Source: Amnibacterium kyonggiense (lineage in GTDB: Bacteria; Actinomycetota; Actinomycetes; Actinomycetales; Microbacteriaceae). Taken from it: a stretch of DNA of 64,000 nt. Positions 27,949 to 37,015 of this stretch are shown here, piece by piece (within the stretch, counting starts at the first letter, position 1; every line of letters starts with the position of its first letter). The notes beneath the pieces are model-generated. The model saw only the letters and a list, made by a program, of their open reading frames with translations, searched no databases and was not told the DNA's origin. The position numbers were made by a program, and so were the translations under genes. The stretch spans positions 1,178,001 through 1,242,000 of the forward strand of contig NZ_SOAM01000001.1 of assembly GCF_004364555.1 (NCBI RefSeq), in the 5' to 3' direction.

Positions 27949-28953
27949 TCAGGAGCGCGGGGCCGCCGTCGAGCCGCGGAGCACGAGCTCGGGCAGCATC
28001 GGGGTCGCGGGCGGCTCCTCGCCGAGCAGCGTCGTGATGCACCGACGGCCCATCTCGGCGAAGTCCTGCCGCACGGTCGTCAGCGGCGGCCAGAGGTGGG
28101 CGGCCTCCGGCACGTCGTCGTACCCGACGATCGAGAGGTCGCCGGGGACGTCGAGGCCGAGGTCGCGCGCGGCGTGCATGAGACCGATCGCCATCGCGTC
28201 GTTGCTGCAGAACCAGGCGGTGACGTCGCGCCACCCGAGCAGCTGCAGGCCGGCCCGGTAGCCGAAGTCGGCGGTCCAGTCGCCGAGTACCGGAACGGTG
28301 ACCGGCAGGTCCTGGGCGTTCAGCTCCTGCAGGAAGCCCTGCATGCGCGCCTCCGCCTCGATCCAGTCCCGCGGGCCGGCGAGGTGCCCGATCGAGCGGT
28401 GACCGAGGTCGACGAGGTGCCGCGTCGCGGTGCGGGCACCCGCGATCTCGTCGACGCGCAGCGCCGACGGATCGCCGGGGCCGAGGGCGCGCAGGGTGAT
28501 GTACGGCACGCGCGGCGCGAGATCCGCGATCGTGTCGAACACGCGCTGCTGCGGGGCGATGACGACGAGCGCCTCGATGTCCTGGTCGAAGAGGTTCGCG
28601 AGCGCGTCCCGCAGCGACGCCTCGTCGGGCTCCGCGACGGACGACGAGGTCACGAACCAGCCGCGCTCGCGCGCCGCCTGCTCGATCGCCTGGATGCTGC
28701 GGGCCGGCCCGTACTGGGCGCGGGTGGAGGCGAGGACGCCGATCGTCTTCGAGCGACTCGTGCTGAGCGCGCGGGCCGCCGCGCTCGGCCGGTACTGCAG
28801 CTCCGCCATCGCGGCGAGCACGCGGTCCCGGGTCTCGTCCCGGATGCTCACGTGGTTGTTGAGGACGCGGGACACCGTCTGGTGCGACACCCCCGCGATG
28901 CGCGCGACGTCGCGGATCGACGCCGCGCGCGGCGACCGCGTGGGGGTCGACAT
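27949..28953 (-). CDS. LacI family transcriptional regulator, probable repressor of the two sugar importers
   Basis: This 334-residue protein starts [21 protein letters not shown]. The helix-turn-helix is [22 protein letters not shown] (residues about 13-34). The recognition helix HQTVSR is nearly that of E. coli LacI (YQTVSR), whose Gln and Arg contact the TGTGA half-site. The hinge helix follows ([21 protein letters not shown]). The effector domain has [20 protein letters not shown] and [24 protein letters not shown]. It is convergent with the ChvE-type operon. TGTGA-N4-TCACA palindromes in front of both importers fit its recognition helix. Effector probably xylose, arabinose or galactose. 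Confidence 0.93.
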   Translation of the reverse strand: MSTPTRSPRAASIRDVARIAGVSHQTVSRVLNNHVSIRDETRDRVLAAMAELQYRPSAAARALSTSRSKTIGVLASTRAQYGPARSIQAIEQAARERGWFVTSSSVAEPDEASLRDALANLFDQDIEALVVIAPQQRVFDTIADLAPRVPYITLRALGPGDPSALRVDEIAGARTATRHLVDLGHRSIGHLAGPRDWIEAEARMQGFLQELNAQDLPVTVPVLGDWTADFGYRAGLQLLGWRDVTAWFCSNDAMAIGLMHAARDLGLDVPGDLSIVGYDDVPEAAHLWPPLTTVRQDFAEMGRRCITTLLGEEPPATPMLPELVLRGSTAAPRS

Positions 28954-29055
28954 CCAGCGCCTCCATCGGTCGCGCGACTCTCCCGGTCAGGTTACCGCGC
29001 TGTCGGCTCGTCGGGCGGCGGCCCCGTGCGGCAATACGCTCGCCGGGGAGGTGCG

Positions 29056-29895
29056 ATGGACCAGGGACTGCTCGGCGCCGCGGACGTGCGGCGGCTCGCG
29101 GCGGCGCTCGGCGTCGCGCCGACGAAGACGCTCGGGCAGAACTTCGTGCACGACGCGAACACGGTCCGCCGCATCGTTCGCATCGCCGGCGTCGCGAGCG
29201 GGGAGCCGGTGCTCGAGGTCGGCCCCGGGCTCGGTTCGCTGACCCTCGGCCTGCTCGAGACCGGCGCGGACGTCACCGCGGTGGAGATCGACGAGCGGCT
29301 CGCCGCGGGCCTCGCGGCCACCGCCGCGGACCGCCTGCCGGACCGCGCCGACCGGCTGACCGTCGTGACCGGCGACGCGGTTCGCGTGGCCGTGCCGGGG
29401 GAGCCCCTGCGCCTCGTCGCGAACCTGCCCTACAACGTCGCCGTGCCCATCCTGCTGCGCCTGCTCGCGGACGTGCCCTCGCTCGTCTCGGGCGTGGTGA
29501 TGGTCCAGGCGGAGGTGGGCGAGCGGCTCGCCGCCCCGCCCGGGTCGAAGGTGTACGGGTCGCCGAGCGTGAAGGCCGCCTGGTACGGCCCGTTCGCGCT
29601 CGCGGGCACCGTGCCGCGCGGCGTCTTCTGGCCCGTGCCGAACGTCGACTCGGTGCTCGTGCGCTTCGAGCGCGGCGCGCCGCCCGGCGACGAGTCGCTG
29701 CGGCTCGCCGTGTTCCGGCTCGTCGACGCCGCCTTCGTGCAGCGGCGGAAGACGCTGCGTCAGTCGCTGGCGCCGGTGCTCGGCGGGGCGTCCGCCGCGG
29801 CGGAGGTCCTCGAGCGCGCCGGCGTCGACCCCGGCCTGCGCGGCGAGGTCCTCGACGTCGGCCGCTTCACGGCGATCGCCCGCGCGGCCGGCTGA
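29056..29895 (+). CDS. ksgA: 16S rRNA (adenine1518/1519-N6)-dimethyltransferase
   Basis: This 279-residue protein starts [20 protein letters not shown] after GGGGAGG. The [14 protein letters not shown]-terminal motif, S-adenosylmethionine site EVGPGLG (54-60) and catalytic NLPYN (123-127) are diagnostic. The C-terminal [12 protein letters not shown] helix region is also present. The enzyme dimethylates two adjacent adenosines in helix 45 during small-subunit maturation. In actinobacteria it usually lies directly before ispE; here an opposite-strand gene intervenes and overlaps its last 136 bp. Expression probably starts from the divergent gap with the LacI gene. Confidence 0.96.
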   Translation: MDQGLLGAADVRRLAAALGVAPTKTLGQNFVHDANTVRRIVRIAGVASGEPVLEVGPGLGSLTLGLLETGADVTAVEIDERLAAGLAATAADRLPDRADRLTVVTGDAVRVAVPGEPLRLVANLPYNVAVPILLRLLADVPSLVSGVVMVQAEVGERLAAPPGSKVYGSPSVKAAWYGPFALAGTVPRGVFWPVPNVDSVLVRFERGAPPGDESLRLAVFRLVDAAFVQRRKTLRQSLAPVLGGASAAAEVLERAGVDPGLRGEVLDVGRFTAIARAAG

Positions 29896-30728
29896 GGGGC
29901 CGCCGGCTCCACCGTCTCCGCGTCCACGGGCTCCGGCTCGGGGTCCACGACCTCGGGCTCCTCGGGCGGCAGGGCGACGGCCGCGGCGTCGTCCTCGAGC
30001 TCGATGCGCTCGAGCCGGACCTCGCCGGTCACCTCCCGCTGCTCGACGACGTCCTCCTTCACGAGGCGCACGCGCTCGACGGGGACGACCTCGGTCGTGA
30101 GGACGATCCGCTCCTCGTGGAGCACGACCTCCTGCTCCTCCGGTCCGACGGCGCCGCCCGCGACGGGCTCGCCGTCGATGATCGGCTCCCGGATCAGCCG
30201 GTACTCCTCGCGCCGGACGGGCACGGTCAGCGTGCGCTGCTCGGTCACGACCACCTTGCGCAGCCGGACGCGGGTCCGCGGCACCCGCTCCGTCTCGACG
30301 TGCAGCCGCTCCTCGGAGGCCGTCATCACGCCGGGCTCCGGCACCGGGTCTGCCGGCGGGGCGGACGGCGCGGCGGGTCCGTCCTGCGCCCGGGAGGCGG
30401 GAGCGGGCGCAGGCTCCGCGACCGGCTCCGACCAGAACGCGCGGAGCTCCGCGCGCTCGTCGTCCCGGAGGACCGCGTCCGGCCGTCGTCGCGGCGCCGC
30501 CTGGAAGCGCGCGCGGGCGACCGGGACCGCGATGACCTCGTCCTCGAGCTCGGCGCCGTCGAGCGGGACGAGCACCTCCTCGGTGCCGAACAGGTTGCCG
30601 CGCACGCCGACCCAGCCGAGGTCGGCGCCGTCGGAGTAGACCTGCCGGACGCGGCCGAGCCGTTCGCCGCGACGGTCGACGACCTCCAGCCCGGCGAGGG
30701 ACGACGGGGCGGTGTCTGCTGCGAGCAC
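29760..30728 (-). CDS. PRC-barrel and DUF2382 (YsnF/AvaK) domain protein overlapping ksgA
   Basis: This 322-residue protein has a GTG start with AGGAG 8 nt upstream. The PRC-barrel (residues about 10-72) has [20 protein letters not shown] and [14 protein letters not shown]. An acidic/Ala-Pro linker leads to a DUF2382 domain (about 138-245) with [31 protein letters not shown] and [15 protein letters not shown] Pro-Glu tail (250-280) is followed by a basic Ala-Ser-Arg tail. The first stop in frame lies inside ksgA, so residues about 278-322 are encoded antisense to ksgA. Such proteins are general-stress associated in actinobacteria and soluble or surface-associated. Their biochemical role is unknown. 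Confidence 0.88.
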   Translation of the reverse strand: MLAADTAPSSLAGLEVVDRRGERLGRVRQVYSDGADLGWVGVRGNLFGTEEVLVPLDGAELEDEVIAVPVARARFQAAPRRRPDAVLRDDERAELRAFWSEPVAEPAPAPASRAQDGPAAPSAPPADPVPEPGVMTASEERLHVETERVPRTRVRLRKVVVTEQRTLTVPVRREEYRLIREPIIDGEPVAGGAVGPEEQEVVLHEERIVLTTEVVPVERVRLVKEDVVEQREVTGEVRLERIELEDDAAAVALPPEEPEVVDPEPEPVDAETVEPAAPQPAARAIAVKRPTSRTSPRRPGSTPARSRTSAAADAPPSTGASD

Positions 30729-30803
30729 GGGCGGAACTCCTGATCAGCGCGGGGTGGGGCGAGACTAGGCCATCGCGCGGGGCGCCGCTCGGGGAATGGT
30801 CGA

Positions 30804-30809
30804 TAGGTT
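30804..30809 (+). promoter_or_regulatory. TAGGTT -10 box, leaderless promoter of ispE
   Basis: TAGGTT ends 6 nt before the ispE ATG and there is no Shine-Dalgarno sequence. This would give ispE its own start after the reversed DUF2382 gene cut it from ksgA. Confidence 0.5.
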
Positions 30810-30815
30810 CTTCGC

Positions 30816-31739
30816 ATGAGCGCTGCTCTCCGCTCGGTGCAGGTGCGGGCACCGGGGAAGGTCAACGTCTCGATGCGCGTCGGCGCGCCGATGGCGGACG
30901 GCTACCACGACGTCGCGACGGCGTACCAGGCGGTCTCGCTCTACGAGGAGCTGCGGGCCGAGGCGGACGACGAGCTGTCGCTGACGTTCTCCGGCCCGAT
31001 CGGGACCGGTGCCCTCCCCGTGGACCGGACGAACCTCGTGATCCGGGCGGCGCATCTGCTGCAGGCGCGCTCCGGCCACCGCGGCGGGGCGCGCATCCAG
31101 GTCGTGAAGCGGGTGCCGATCGCCGGCGGGATGGGCGGCGGCTCCGCCGACGCCGCGGCGGCGCTCGTCGGTCTCGACGCGCTGTGGGGGCTCGGGCTCG
31201 GCCGCGACGAGCTGCTCGAGCTCGGCGCCGAGCTCGGCGCCGACGTGCCGTTCGCCCTCACGGGCGGCACCGCGATCGGCACAGGGCGCGGCGACCGCCT
31301 CAGCCCGGCGCTCGCGAAGGGGCCGTTCCACTGGGTGATCGCGCTCAGCGAGCCGGGGCTCAGCACGCCGCTCGTCTACGGCGCGCTCGACGAGCACCGC
31401 GAGCGGCACGCGGCCGACCTGCCGGCCCTCTCGGCGCCGCAGGTGGACGCCGACGTGCTGCAGGCGCTCCGGTCCGGCGACCCGGCGGCGCTCGCCGAGG
31501 CGCTGCACAACGACCTCCAGGTCGCCGCGCTGCACCTGCGGCCCGAGCTCGCGGACCTGCTGGAGCTGGGGGAGGGCAACGGCGCGCTCGCCGGCGTCGT
31601 CTCCGGCTCCGGCCCGACCATCGCCTTCCTCGCCGCCGACCTCGACGCGGCGCTCAGCCTGCAGATCGCGTTGTCGGCCGCGCGGCACACGGTGCTGCGG
31701 GCGACCGGGCCGGTGCCCGGCGCCCGCGTCGTCGGCTGA
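30816..31739 (+). CDS. ispE: 4-diphosphocytidyl-2-C-methyl-D-erythritol kinase
   Basis: This 307-residue protein starts [20 protein letters not shown]. It is a GHMP kinase with APGKVN at the N-terminus, the ATP-binding [17 protein letters not shown] (residues about 104-120) and the C-terminal [12 protein letters not shown]. It phosphorylates CDP-methylerythritol in the MEP pathway of isoprenoid precursor synthesis. It follows ksgA in the standard actinobacterial order. A 21-bp hairpin ends the transcript. Confidence 0.96.
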   Translation: MSAALRSVQVRAPGKVNVSMRVGAPMADGYHDVATAYQAVSLYEELRAEADDELSLTFSGPIGTGALPVDRTNLVIRAAHLLQARSGHRGGARIQVVKRVPIAGGMGGGSADAAAALVGLDALWGLGLGRDELLELGAELGADVPFALTGGTAIGTGRGDRLSPALAKGPFHWVIALSEPGLSTPLVYGALDEHRERHAADLPALSAPQVDADVLQALRSGDPAALAEALHNDLQVAALHLRPELADLLELGEGNGALAGVVSGSGPTIAFLAADLDAALSLQIALSAARHTVLRATGPVPGARVVG

Positions 31740-31783
31740 GCACGAGGAGGGCCCCCGCCGTGCGGCGGGGGCCCTCCTCGTGC
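31740..31783. terminator. 21-bp perfect hairpin between ispE and a convergent lipoprotein gene
   Basis: Arms 31740-31760 and 31763-31783 pair perfectly around TG (core GGAGGGCCCCCGCC). It is a bidirectional terminator. Confidence 0.9.
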
Positions 31784-31799
31784 TGTGGCGCGGGTGCGA

Positions 31800-32501
31800 T
31801 CAGCTGCCGGTGACGGTGAGCTTCGCGATGCCGACCTTGAGCTCGCCGGTGACGGCCGTGGTCTTGAACGTGGCGTTCAGGAGCTTGGCGGCCTCGTCCG
31901 AGATGTAGACGGTCGTGCCCTCGAGGATGTACGCGTCGCCGTCCTTCGTGACCGGGTTCAGCGTCGAACCGTCGAGGCGGAAGAGGTTCGCGCCCTTGGC
32001 GGCCTCCTTGCCGTTCACGTACACGTCGCCGTTCACGTGGCTGTTGTTGCCCGGGTCGATGACGAAGTCCTTCAGCTCGACCTTGGTGCCGCCCGCGGTG
32101 AGCGACAGGCCGGAACCGCTGTGGTCGAGCTCGCCCTGGACGTACGGACGCACCTTCGTGGCCGGGTCGTAGTACGTGATGTTGCCGCCCGTGATCGGGA
32201 AGGTCAGCACGCCGGCCTTCGACAGGGTCGCCGAGCCGATGGTGCCCGGGGTGAGCTTCAGCGACGTGAGCGCCGAGACGAAACCGGAGTCGAGCGTGAT
32301 CTGCGTCGTCTTGCCGCTGACCGAGGTGAAGACCGCCGCGGGGGTCGGCGACGCCGACGGGGTGGCGGAGGAGGACGACGATCCGTTGCCGGCGCCCGAG
32401 GAGTTCGGGTCGCCCGTGCCGGACTGCGAGCAGCCGGCGAGCGCGGCGACGACGAGGCCGGCGCTGAGCAGCGCGGTGATGGACTTGGTTGCAGTGCGCA
32501 T
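31800..32501 (-). CDS. Secreted lipoprotein of unknown function
   Basis: This 233-residue protein starts MRTATKSITALLSAGLVVAA, with lipobox LAGC giving the lipidated cysteine at about residue 24. A Ser/Gly/Pro-rich linker (about 27-55) precedes a beta-rich domain with VSGKTTQITLDSGFVSALTS, VLTFPITGGNITYYD, GTKVELKDFVIDPGNNSHV and ILEGTTVYISDEAAKLLNAT. The strand pattern recalls secreted beta-sandwich proteins, but I recognise no named family. The longer frame upstream was not used because the signal peptide starts here. It is probably anchored to the outer face of the membrane, with no operon partner. Confidence 0.85.
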   Translation of the reverse strand: MRTATKSITALLSAGLVVAALAGCSQSGTGDPNSSGAGNGSSSSSATPSASPTPAAVFTSVSGKTTQITLDSGFVSALTSLKLTPGTIGSATLSKAGVLTFPITGGNITYYDPATKVRPYVQGELDHSGSGLSLTAGGTKVELKDFVIDPGNNSHVNGDVYVNGKEAAKGANLFRLDGSTLNPVTKDGDAYILEGTTVYISDEAAKLLNATFKTTAVTGELKVGIAKLTVTGS

Positions 32502-32620
32502 GGCGGGGAATTCCTCTCGGGGAGCACCCAGTACGCGGACGGTCCGCGTTCGGTTCACTCCCTGCTCCTGTGGTGCAGGTGTCGAGGGTTCGGAGTGGTC
32601 GGCCCACCGGATCGGTGCGG

Positions 32621-33997
32621 TCAGGCGTCTATCAGCTTTCGAGGGGCCCGGCGGCGGAGCAGCGCTCCCGCGACGGGGAGCAGCGCGGCCGCGAGCAGCA
32701 CGCCGCGGAAGGCCCAGAGCTGGTGGCTCTGGAACCCGAGCAGGGACAGCACGATCACGACACCGAACCACTCCCACCGGCCGCTCATGACCAGGAACGG
32801 CACGAGGAGCAGCGAGTACCAGCCGTAGCCGGGGCTCAGGATCACGAGCGCGGCGCCGACCATGAGCGTCTGCGCGGCCCACGGCTCGCGCGGGTCCGTG
32901 CGGATGAGGAGGACCAGCGCGAGGGCGGCGAGCAGCACCGCCGCGACCGGGGTCGTCGCCGCCGGCGGCAGGACCGCGGAGAGCAGCGCCGACCGGGTGC
33001 CGCCGTCGTACCCCTCCTCGTTCAGGTACCCCGGGAGGTAGCCGATCACCGAGGGGCCGACGGCGAGCACGTGGGGGAGGTAGACGACCACGACGGCGCC
33101 GAGCGCGGCGAGGCCGATCAGCCAGGGCCGGCGACGGCCGAGGGGCGGCGCGATGAGGACGGGGAGGAACTTCGTCGCGATCGCCAGGCCGAGCACGGCG
33201 CCGCCCGCGACGAGCCGGCCGCGCGTCACGAGCAGCGTCGCGGCCAGCGCGAGCAGCGCGGCCCAGGCGTCGACGTGCGCGTTCGTGACCGCCTCCATCC
33301 CGACGAACGGGCACCAGCCGAAGACGGCGGCGTGCCGCGGGTCGCGGCCGGTGGTGCGGAGCGCGCGGAGGAGCAGCGCGGTCGTCAGCAGCACCGCGGC
33401 GAGGCCGAGCAGCTGCATCGGCAGGTAGGCGACGTCGTGCGGCACCGCGATCCGTGCGAGGGCGAACAGCGCCTCGGCGACCGGCGGGTAGATCGTCGGC
33501 ACCTGCGGCCGGTTGATGACCGTGCAGATCGTGCCCGGCGCCCCCACCTGCTCGGTCGGCCGGGCGCGGAGCCCCGGGCAGTCGACGGTCCCGTCCGCGC
33601 GCTCGGTGCCGGCGGGGAACAGCCAGTCGGGCCGGAGCGGGGCGAGGGCGGCGTCGGCGGGGACGTGGGCGTACGGGGAGATCCCCGCGTCCTGCACGAT
33701 GCCGTCCCAGTTGTAGCGCGCGGAGTCCGTGCTGATCGTGGGCTGCCCGGACGCGCCCGCGGCGCCGAGCAGCAGCGCGCCGAGCAGCACGAGCGCCGGC
33801 ACCGCCTTGTCCGGCACCCGCCGCAGCAGGAGGACGGCCGCGGCGAAGAGCGTCCAGCAGACGCCCTCGACGGCGAAGTACAGCGGCACCTGCCGCCCGG
33901 TGAGGACGCCGACGCCCGCGACGAGCCACGTCGTCAGCGCGGCGATCGCGAGGAGGAGCCCGGCGACCGGCAGGATGCGGACCGGACCGCTGCGCAT
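32621..33997 (-). CDS. Polytopic membrane glycosyltransferase (GT87/DUF2029-like)
   Basis: This 458-residue protein starts MRSGPVRILPVAGLLLAIAA. The ATG ten codons upstream lacks a ribosome-binding site, whereas GAGGATGACGGG lies before this one. About ten to twelve hydrophobic segments are visible. The loop PQVPTIYPPVAEALFALARI and the segment GLAIATKFLPVLIAPPLGRRR are typical of mannosyltransferase-like GT-C enzymes that use polyprenyl-phosphate sugars. A large extracellular loop (about residues 90-160) contains two cysteines. It probably adds sugars to lipids or wall polymers outside the membrane. Head-to-head with the molybdoenzyme gene, 56 bp apart. Confidence 0.85.
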   Translation of the reverse strand: MRSGPVRILPVAGLLLAIAALTTWLVAGVGVLTGRQVPLYFAVEGVCWTLFAAAVLLLRRVPDKAVPALVLLGALLLGAAGASGQPTISTDSARYNWDGIVQDAGISPYAHVPADAALAPLRPDWLFPAGTERADGTVDCPGLRARPTEQVGAPGTICTVINRPQVPTIYPPVAEALFALARIAVPHDVAYLPMQLLGLAAVLLTTALLLRALRTTGRDPRHAAVFGWCPFVGMEAVTNAHVDAWAALLALAATLLVTRGRLVAGGAVLGLAIATKFLPVLIAPPLGRRRPWLIGLAALGAVVVVYLPHVLAVGPSVIGYLPGYLNEEGYDGGTRSALLSAVLPPAATTPVAAVLLAALALVLLIRTDPREPWAAQTLMVGAALVILSPGYGWYSLLLVPFLVMSGRWEWFGVVIVLSLLGFQSHQLWAFRGVLLAAALLPVAGALLRRRAPRKLIDA

Positions 33998-34053
33998 CCC
34001 GTCATCCTCGCGCTCCGCTCCGAACATCGGAGCATGCGCGCGGAGGGTCGGCA

Positions 34054-35289
34054 GTGATCGGTTCCACCCTGTCCCTCGTCCGCACGGCGCTCGCGTCGCC
34101 GGCGCGGCACCCGCGCACCGCCGTGGTCCTCGGCCGCCTGCTCGGGCTCGGCTTCCTGATCTGCTTCGGCACCGGCCTGTTCAGCCACCTCCTGCAGGAC
34201 CCACTGCCCGGCATGGCGTTCCTCACCCGCCCCGTCTGGCTCTACCGCCTCACGCAGGGCGCGCACGTGATCGTCGGTACCGCGCTCATCCCGCTGCTGC
34301 TCGCGAAGCTCTGGACCGTCTACCCGCTGCTGTTCGCCTGGCCGCCGGTCCGCTCCGTCGCGGGCCTGCTCGAGCGGGCGATGATCGCCCTGCTCGTCGC
34401 CGCCGCGTTCGTGGAGCTGGCGACGGGGTTGGCGAACACGTTCCAGTGGTACCCGTGGCCGTTCCGCTTCCGCGAGACGCACTTCGCGCTCGCGTGGGCG
34501 ATCGTCGGCGCGCTCGCGATCCACATCGGCGTGAAGCTGCCCGTCATCGTGCGCTGGTGGCGGCGGTCCGGCAGCACGGACGCCGACGGCGCACTGCTCC
34601 CGGTCGCCGACGGCGAGGGCGACCTCCGCCCCGAGCCGCGGGCCAAGGGCGTGACGGGCGCGATCCAGCGGCGACTCGAGCGCGCGCCGGTCCCGCCCGC
34701 GGCGGTGAGCCGCCGAACGGTCCTGATCGGCACCGGCCTCGCCTCCGCGGCCGTCGTGGCCACCACGGCGGGGGAGACGCTCCCCGCGCTCGCGCCGCTC
34801 AACGTGCTCGCGCCCCGCGCCCTCCGATACGGCCCGCAGGGGCTGCCGGTGAACCGGACCGCGGCGGAGGCGAGGGTGCAGCGCACGGCGCTCGATCCGG
34901 CATGGCGCCTCGTGGTCCGCGGCCCGGAGCGGAGCGTGGCGCTCTCGCTCGACGACCTCCGCGCGATGCCCCAGACCGACGCCGGGCTGCCGATCGCCTG
35001 CGTGGAGGGCTGGAGCACGCAGGCAGCGTGGCGGGGCGTCGCGGTCCGGGACCTCGCCGACCTCGTCGGCGCGCGGGACCGCGAGTGGCTCGTGCGCAGC
35101 TTCGCGGCGGGCGCCTACTCCTCGACGGTGCTGCAGCGCGAGTTCGCCGAGGACCCGCTCACGCTGATCGCGCTCGAGCTGAACGGCGAGGTCCTGCACG
35201 TCGACCACGGGTACCCGGCGCGGCTGATCTCGCCCGCGCGGCCCGGGGTGCTGCAGACCAAGTGGCTGCGGTCGTTGGAGGTGCGCTGA
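34054..35289 (+). CDS. Molybdopterin-dependent oxidoreductase fused to a cytochrome b561-like membrane domain
   Basis: This 411-residue protein has a GTG start after GGAGGG, giving MIGSTLSLVRTALASPARHP. Residues about 25-165 form four or five membrane helices with histidines placed as in diheme b561 domains (TGLFSHLLQ, QGAHVIVGTA, RETHFALAW, ALAIHIGVK). A twin-arginine-like SRRTVLIGTG follows. The C-terminal third has the sulfite-oxidase molybdopterin fold, with the molybdenum-ligand Cys316 in PIACVEGWS and YSSTVLQREF. The architecture suggests a membrane-bound reductase or oxidase exchanging electrons with quinones. The substrate is unknown. It couples by a TGATG junction to a small membrane protein and faces the MTAP-glycosyltransferase operon. 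Confidence 0.87.
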   Translation: MIGSTLSLVRTALASPARHPRTAVVLGRLLGLGFLICFGTGLFSHLLQDPLPGMAFLTRPVWLYRLTQGAHVIVGTALIPLLLAKLWTVYPLLFAWPPVRSVAGLLERAMIALLVAAAFVELATGLANTFQWYPWPFRFRETHFALAWAIVGALAIHIGVKLPVIVRWWRRSGSTDADGALLPVADGEGDLRPEPRAKGVTGAIQRRLERAPVPPAAVSRRTVLIGTGLASAAVVATTAGETLPALAPLNVLAPRALRYGPQGLPVNRTAAEARVQRTALDPAWRLVVRGPERSVALSLDDLRAMPQTDAGLPIACVEGWSTQAAWRGVAVRDLADLVGARDREWLVRSFAAGAYSSTVLQREFAEDPLTLIALELNGEVLHVDHGYPARLISPARPGVLQTKWLRSLEVR

Positions 35290-35729
35290 TGCGCGCGGCC
35301 AGGATCGCGCTCGTGGTGCTGGGCGGCCTGCTGCTCGTCGTGGCGGCCGTCGCGCTCGTCGCGGGCGTGCCCGCGCGGCAGTGGGCGGGCATCCTGCTCT
35401 GGCTCGCGAGCGCCGTGGTCCTCCACGACGCCGTCTTCGCGCCCCTGGTCCTCGTCGGCACGCGGATCCTGCGCCGGTTCGGCGCGCGCACGTCGTGGGC
35501 CGGGCTCGCCGTCGTGCAGGTCGCGCTCGTGGTCGGCGCCGCGCTGACGCTCGTCGCGTTCCCGGGCATCCGGGCGCAGGCGCTCGGCGCGCGCAACCCG
35601 TCGGTGCTCGTCTTCCCGTACGCCCTCCACCTCGCTCTGCTGTGGGGCGGGATCGCGGTCGTGACCGCGGCAGCGGTGCTGCTGCTCGGCGCCCGACGCC
35701 GGCGCGCCGACGGCGGGCGCGGGGCCTAG
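35289..35729 (+). CDS. Small membrane protein linked to the molybdoenzyme
   Basis: This 146-residue protein starts MRAARIALVVLGGLLLVVAA. Four membrane helices are apparent (about 5-25, 32-58, 70-92, 108-135), with a basic C-terminus. The ATG overlaps the stop of the molybdoenzyme (TGATG), which implies co-translation and perhaps a physical partner. No family is recognised. Its stop overlaps the stop region of the convergent methyltransferase by 4 bp. Confidence 0.83.
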   Translation: MRAARIALVVLGGLLLVVAAVALVAGVPARQWAGILLWLASAVVLHDAVFAPLVLVGTRILRRFGARTSWAGLAVVQVALVVGAALTLVAFPGIRAQALGARNPSVLVFPYALHLALLWGGIAVVTAAAVLLLGARRRRADGGRGA

Positions 35730-36388
35730 AGCGCCCGGAGGCGGACGAACCAGCGGCCGTCCAGCTCCCACACCCGCTCCAGCGCGAAGTCGTGGGCGGC
35801 GCGGAGCACCGCGATCAGCCCGACGCGCGCCCAGGGGAAGGCGGCGCTCTCCGAGCCGTCCGAGGACCGGACCCGGCATTCGTCCGTGTCGTCGCGGCGG
35901 GGATCGGCGTCCGTCTCGACGACGAGCAGGCCGCCCCGGCGGAGGAGCTCGCCGCACCGCGCGAGCAGTGCCGCGACGTCCCCGCCGATCCCGACGTTGC
36001 CGTCGAGGAGGAGCGCGGAGCCCCAGCGGCCCTCCCGGGGCAGCGGGTCGAAGACGCTGCCCGCGATCACGGCGAGGCCGCGCGCCCGGCTGCGGCGGAC
36101 GGCGGTCGGGTCCGCCTCGACGCCGGACGCGTCGAGGTGCGCGGCGGCGCGGATCATGCGCCCGGGGCCGCTGCCGACGTCGAGGAGCGGCCCGGCGAGG
36201 CCGGCGAGGGCGGCGCGGTCCGCGCGATCGGCGGGGCCGGACCAGCGGCGCACGTCGAGCGGCTCGGGCCGGACCAGGGGATCGGCGGGGACCAGGCGCA
36301 GCGACACGGGCGCGCCCGCGAGCGCGGCAGCCCAGGGCTCCGCGCCGCCCGCGCCGAACCGCGGGACGACGGCCGCGACCGCGCTCAC
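35726..36388 (-). CDS. Class I SAM-dependent methyltransferase
   Basis: This 220-residue protein starts at the GTG overlapping the upstream stop (GTGA, 36385-36388), giving MSAVAAVVPRFGAGGAEPWA. The SAM-binding motif I is GPLLDVGSGPGRMI (residues about 68-81). DASGVEADPTAVRRSRARG, with the acidic ribose-binding residue, follows, and then LLRRGGLLVVETDADPR. The substrate cannot be predicted. It is the last gene of a minus-strand operon MTAP - epimerase - GT2 - DUF2064 - methyltransferase, so it probably methylates a sugar-containing product of that pathway. Confidence 0.87.
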   Translation of the reverse strand: MSAVAAVVPRFGAGGAEPWAAALAGAPVSLRLVPADPLVRPEPLDVRRWSGPADRADRAALAGLAGPLLDVGSGPGRMIRAAAHLDASGVEADPTAVRRSRARGLAVIAGSVFDPLPREGRWGSALLLDGNVGIGGDVAALLARCGELLRRGGLLVVETDADPRRDDTDECRVRSSDGSESAAFPWARVGLIAVLRAAHDFALERVWELDGRWFVRLRAL

Positions 36389-37014
36389 GCGACGGCGAGT
36401 CTGCGCGCCGGGAACGCGGCGAGCTGCGCCGCGAAGCGCGAGAGCGGTGCGGCGTCCGCGACGGCGAGGGCCTCGGCGACGTGGTCGAAGTCGGTCAGCG
36501 TCGGGAGCGGCCGCACGCGCAGGCCGGCGTCCGCGAGCCGCAGGTGCGTCGCCGCACCGGTGCGCGACGTCGACATCGGCACGCCCCGGATCAGGTCGCC
36601 CCGGCGCGGCATCGGGTCGAGCCCGAGCGCCCACCAGCCGCCGTCCGTCGCCGGCCCGAACCAGGCGTCCGCCGCGTCGTCGTCGAGCACGTCCTGCAGG
36701 ACGGCGGGGTCGAGCTGCGGCGTGTCCATGCCGACGAGCACCGCGCGGTCGGTCACGGCGTCGAACGCGGCGGCGATGCGCTCGTCGAGGCCGCCGGCGG
36801 GCTGCTGCACGACGTCGAACCCGGTGCCGCGGGGCGCGGTCCCGTCGAACCAGAGCAGGTGGCGGTCGGCCGTGACGCGGCCCGCCGCCTCGATCGTGTC
36901 GGCGAGGCTCGCGGCCGCGAGCGCGGCCGCCTCCTCGGGCGCGAAGGGGGGCGTCAGCCTGGTCTTGACCCGGCCCGGGACGCATTCCTTGGCCAGCACG
37001 ATCACGGTCGTCAT
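36385..37014 (-). CDS. DUF2064 (TIGR04282-type) glycosyltransferase
   Basis: This 209-residue protein starts MTTVIVLAKECVPGRVKTRL. The KxxxPGxVKTRL N-terminus and RAVLVGMDTPQLDPAVLQDVL plus WFGPATDGGWWALGLD are diagnostic of the DUF2064/TIGR04282 family. It resembles nucleotide-sugar transferases with a GT-A fold. Family members have been annotated near arsenosugar-type biosynthesis genes, but no arsenic gene is visible here. It starts 1 bp after the GT2 stop and couples by GTGA to the methyltransferase. Function is unproven, probably transfer of a sugar or nucleotidyl group. Confidence 0.87.
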   Translation of the reverse strand: MTTVIVLAKECVPGRVKTRLTPPFAPEEAAALAAASLADTIEAAGRVTADRHLLWFDGTAPRGTGFDVVQQPAGGLDERIAAAFDAVTDRAVLVGMDTPQLDPAVLQDVLDDDAADAWFGPATDGGWWALGLDPMPRRGDLIRGVPMSTSRTGAATHLRLADAGLRVRPLPTLTDFDHVAEALAVADAAPLSRFAAQLAAFPARRLAVA

Positions 37015-37015
37015 G

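Noticed and set aside
28987-30852. 621-codon minus-strand open frame over ksgA and the DUF2382 gene
   Set aside because: Highly Arg/Ala-rich translation without motifs. The DUF2382 frame and ksgA carry clear family motifs in other frames.
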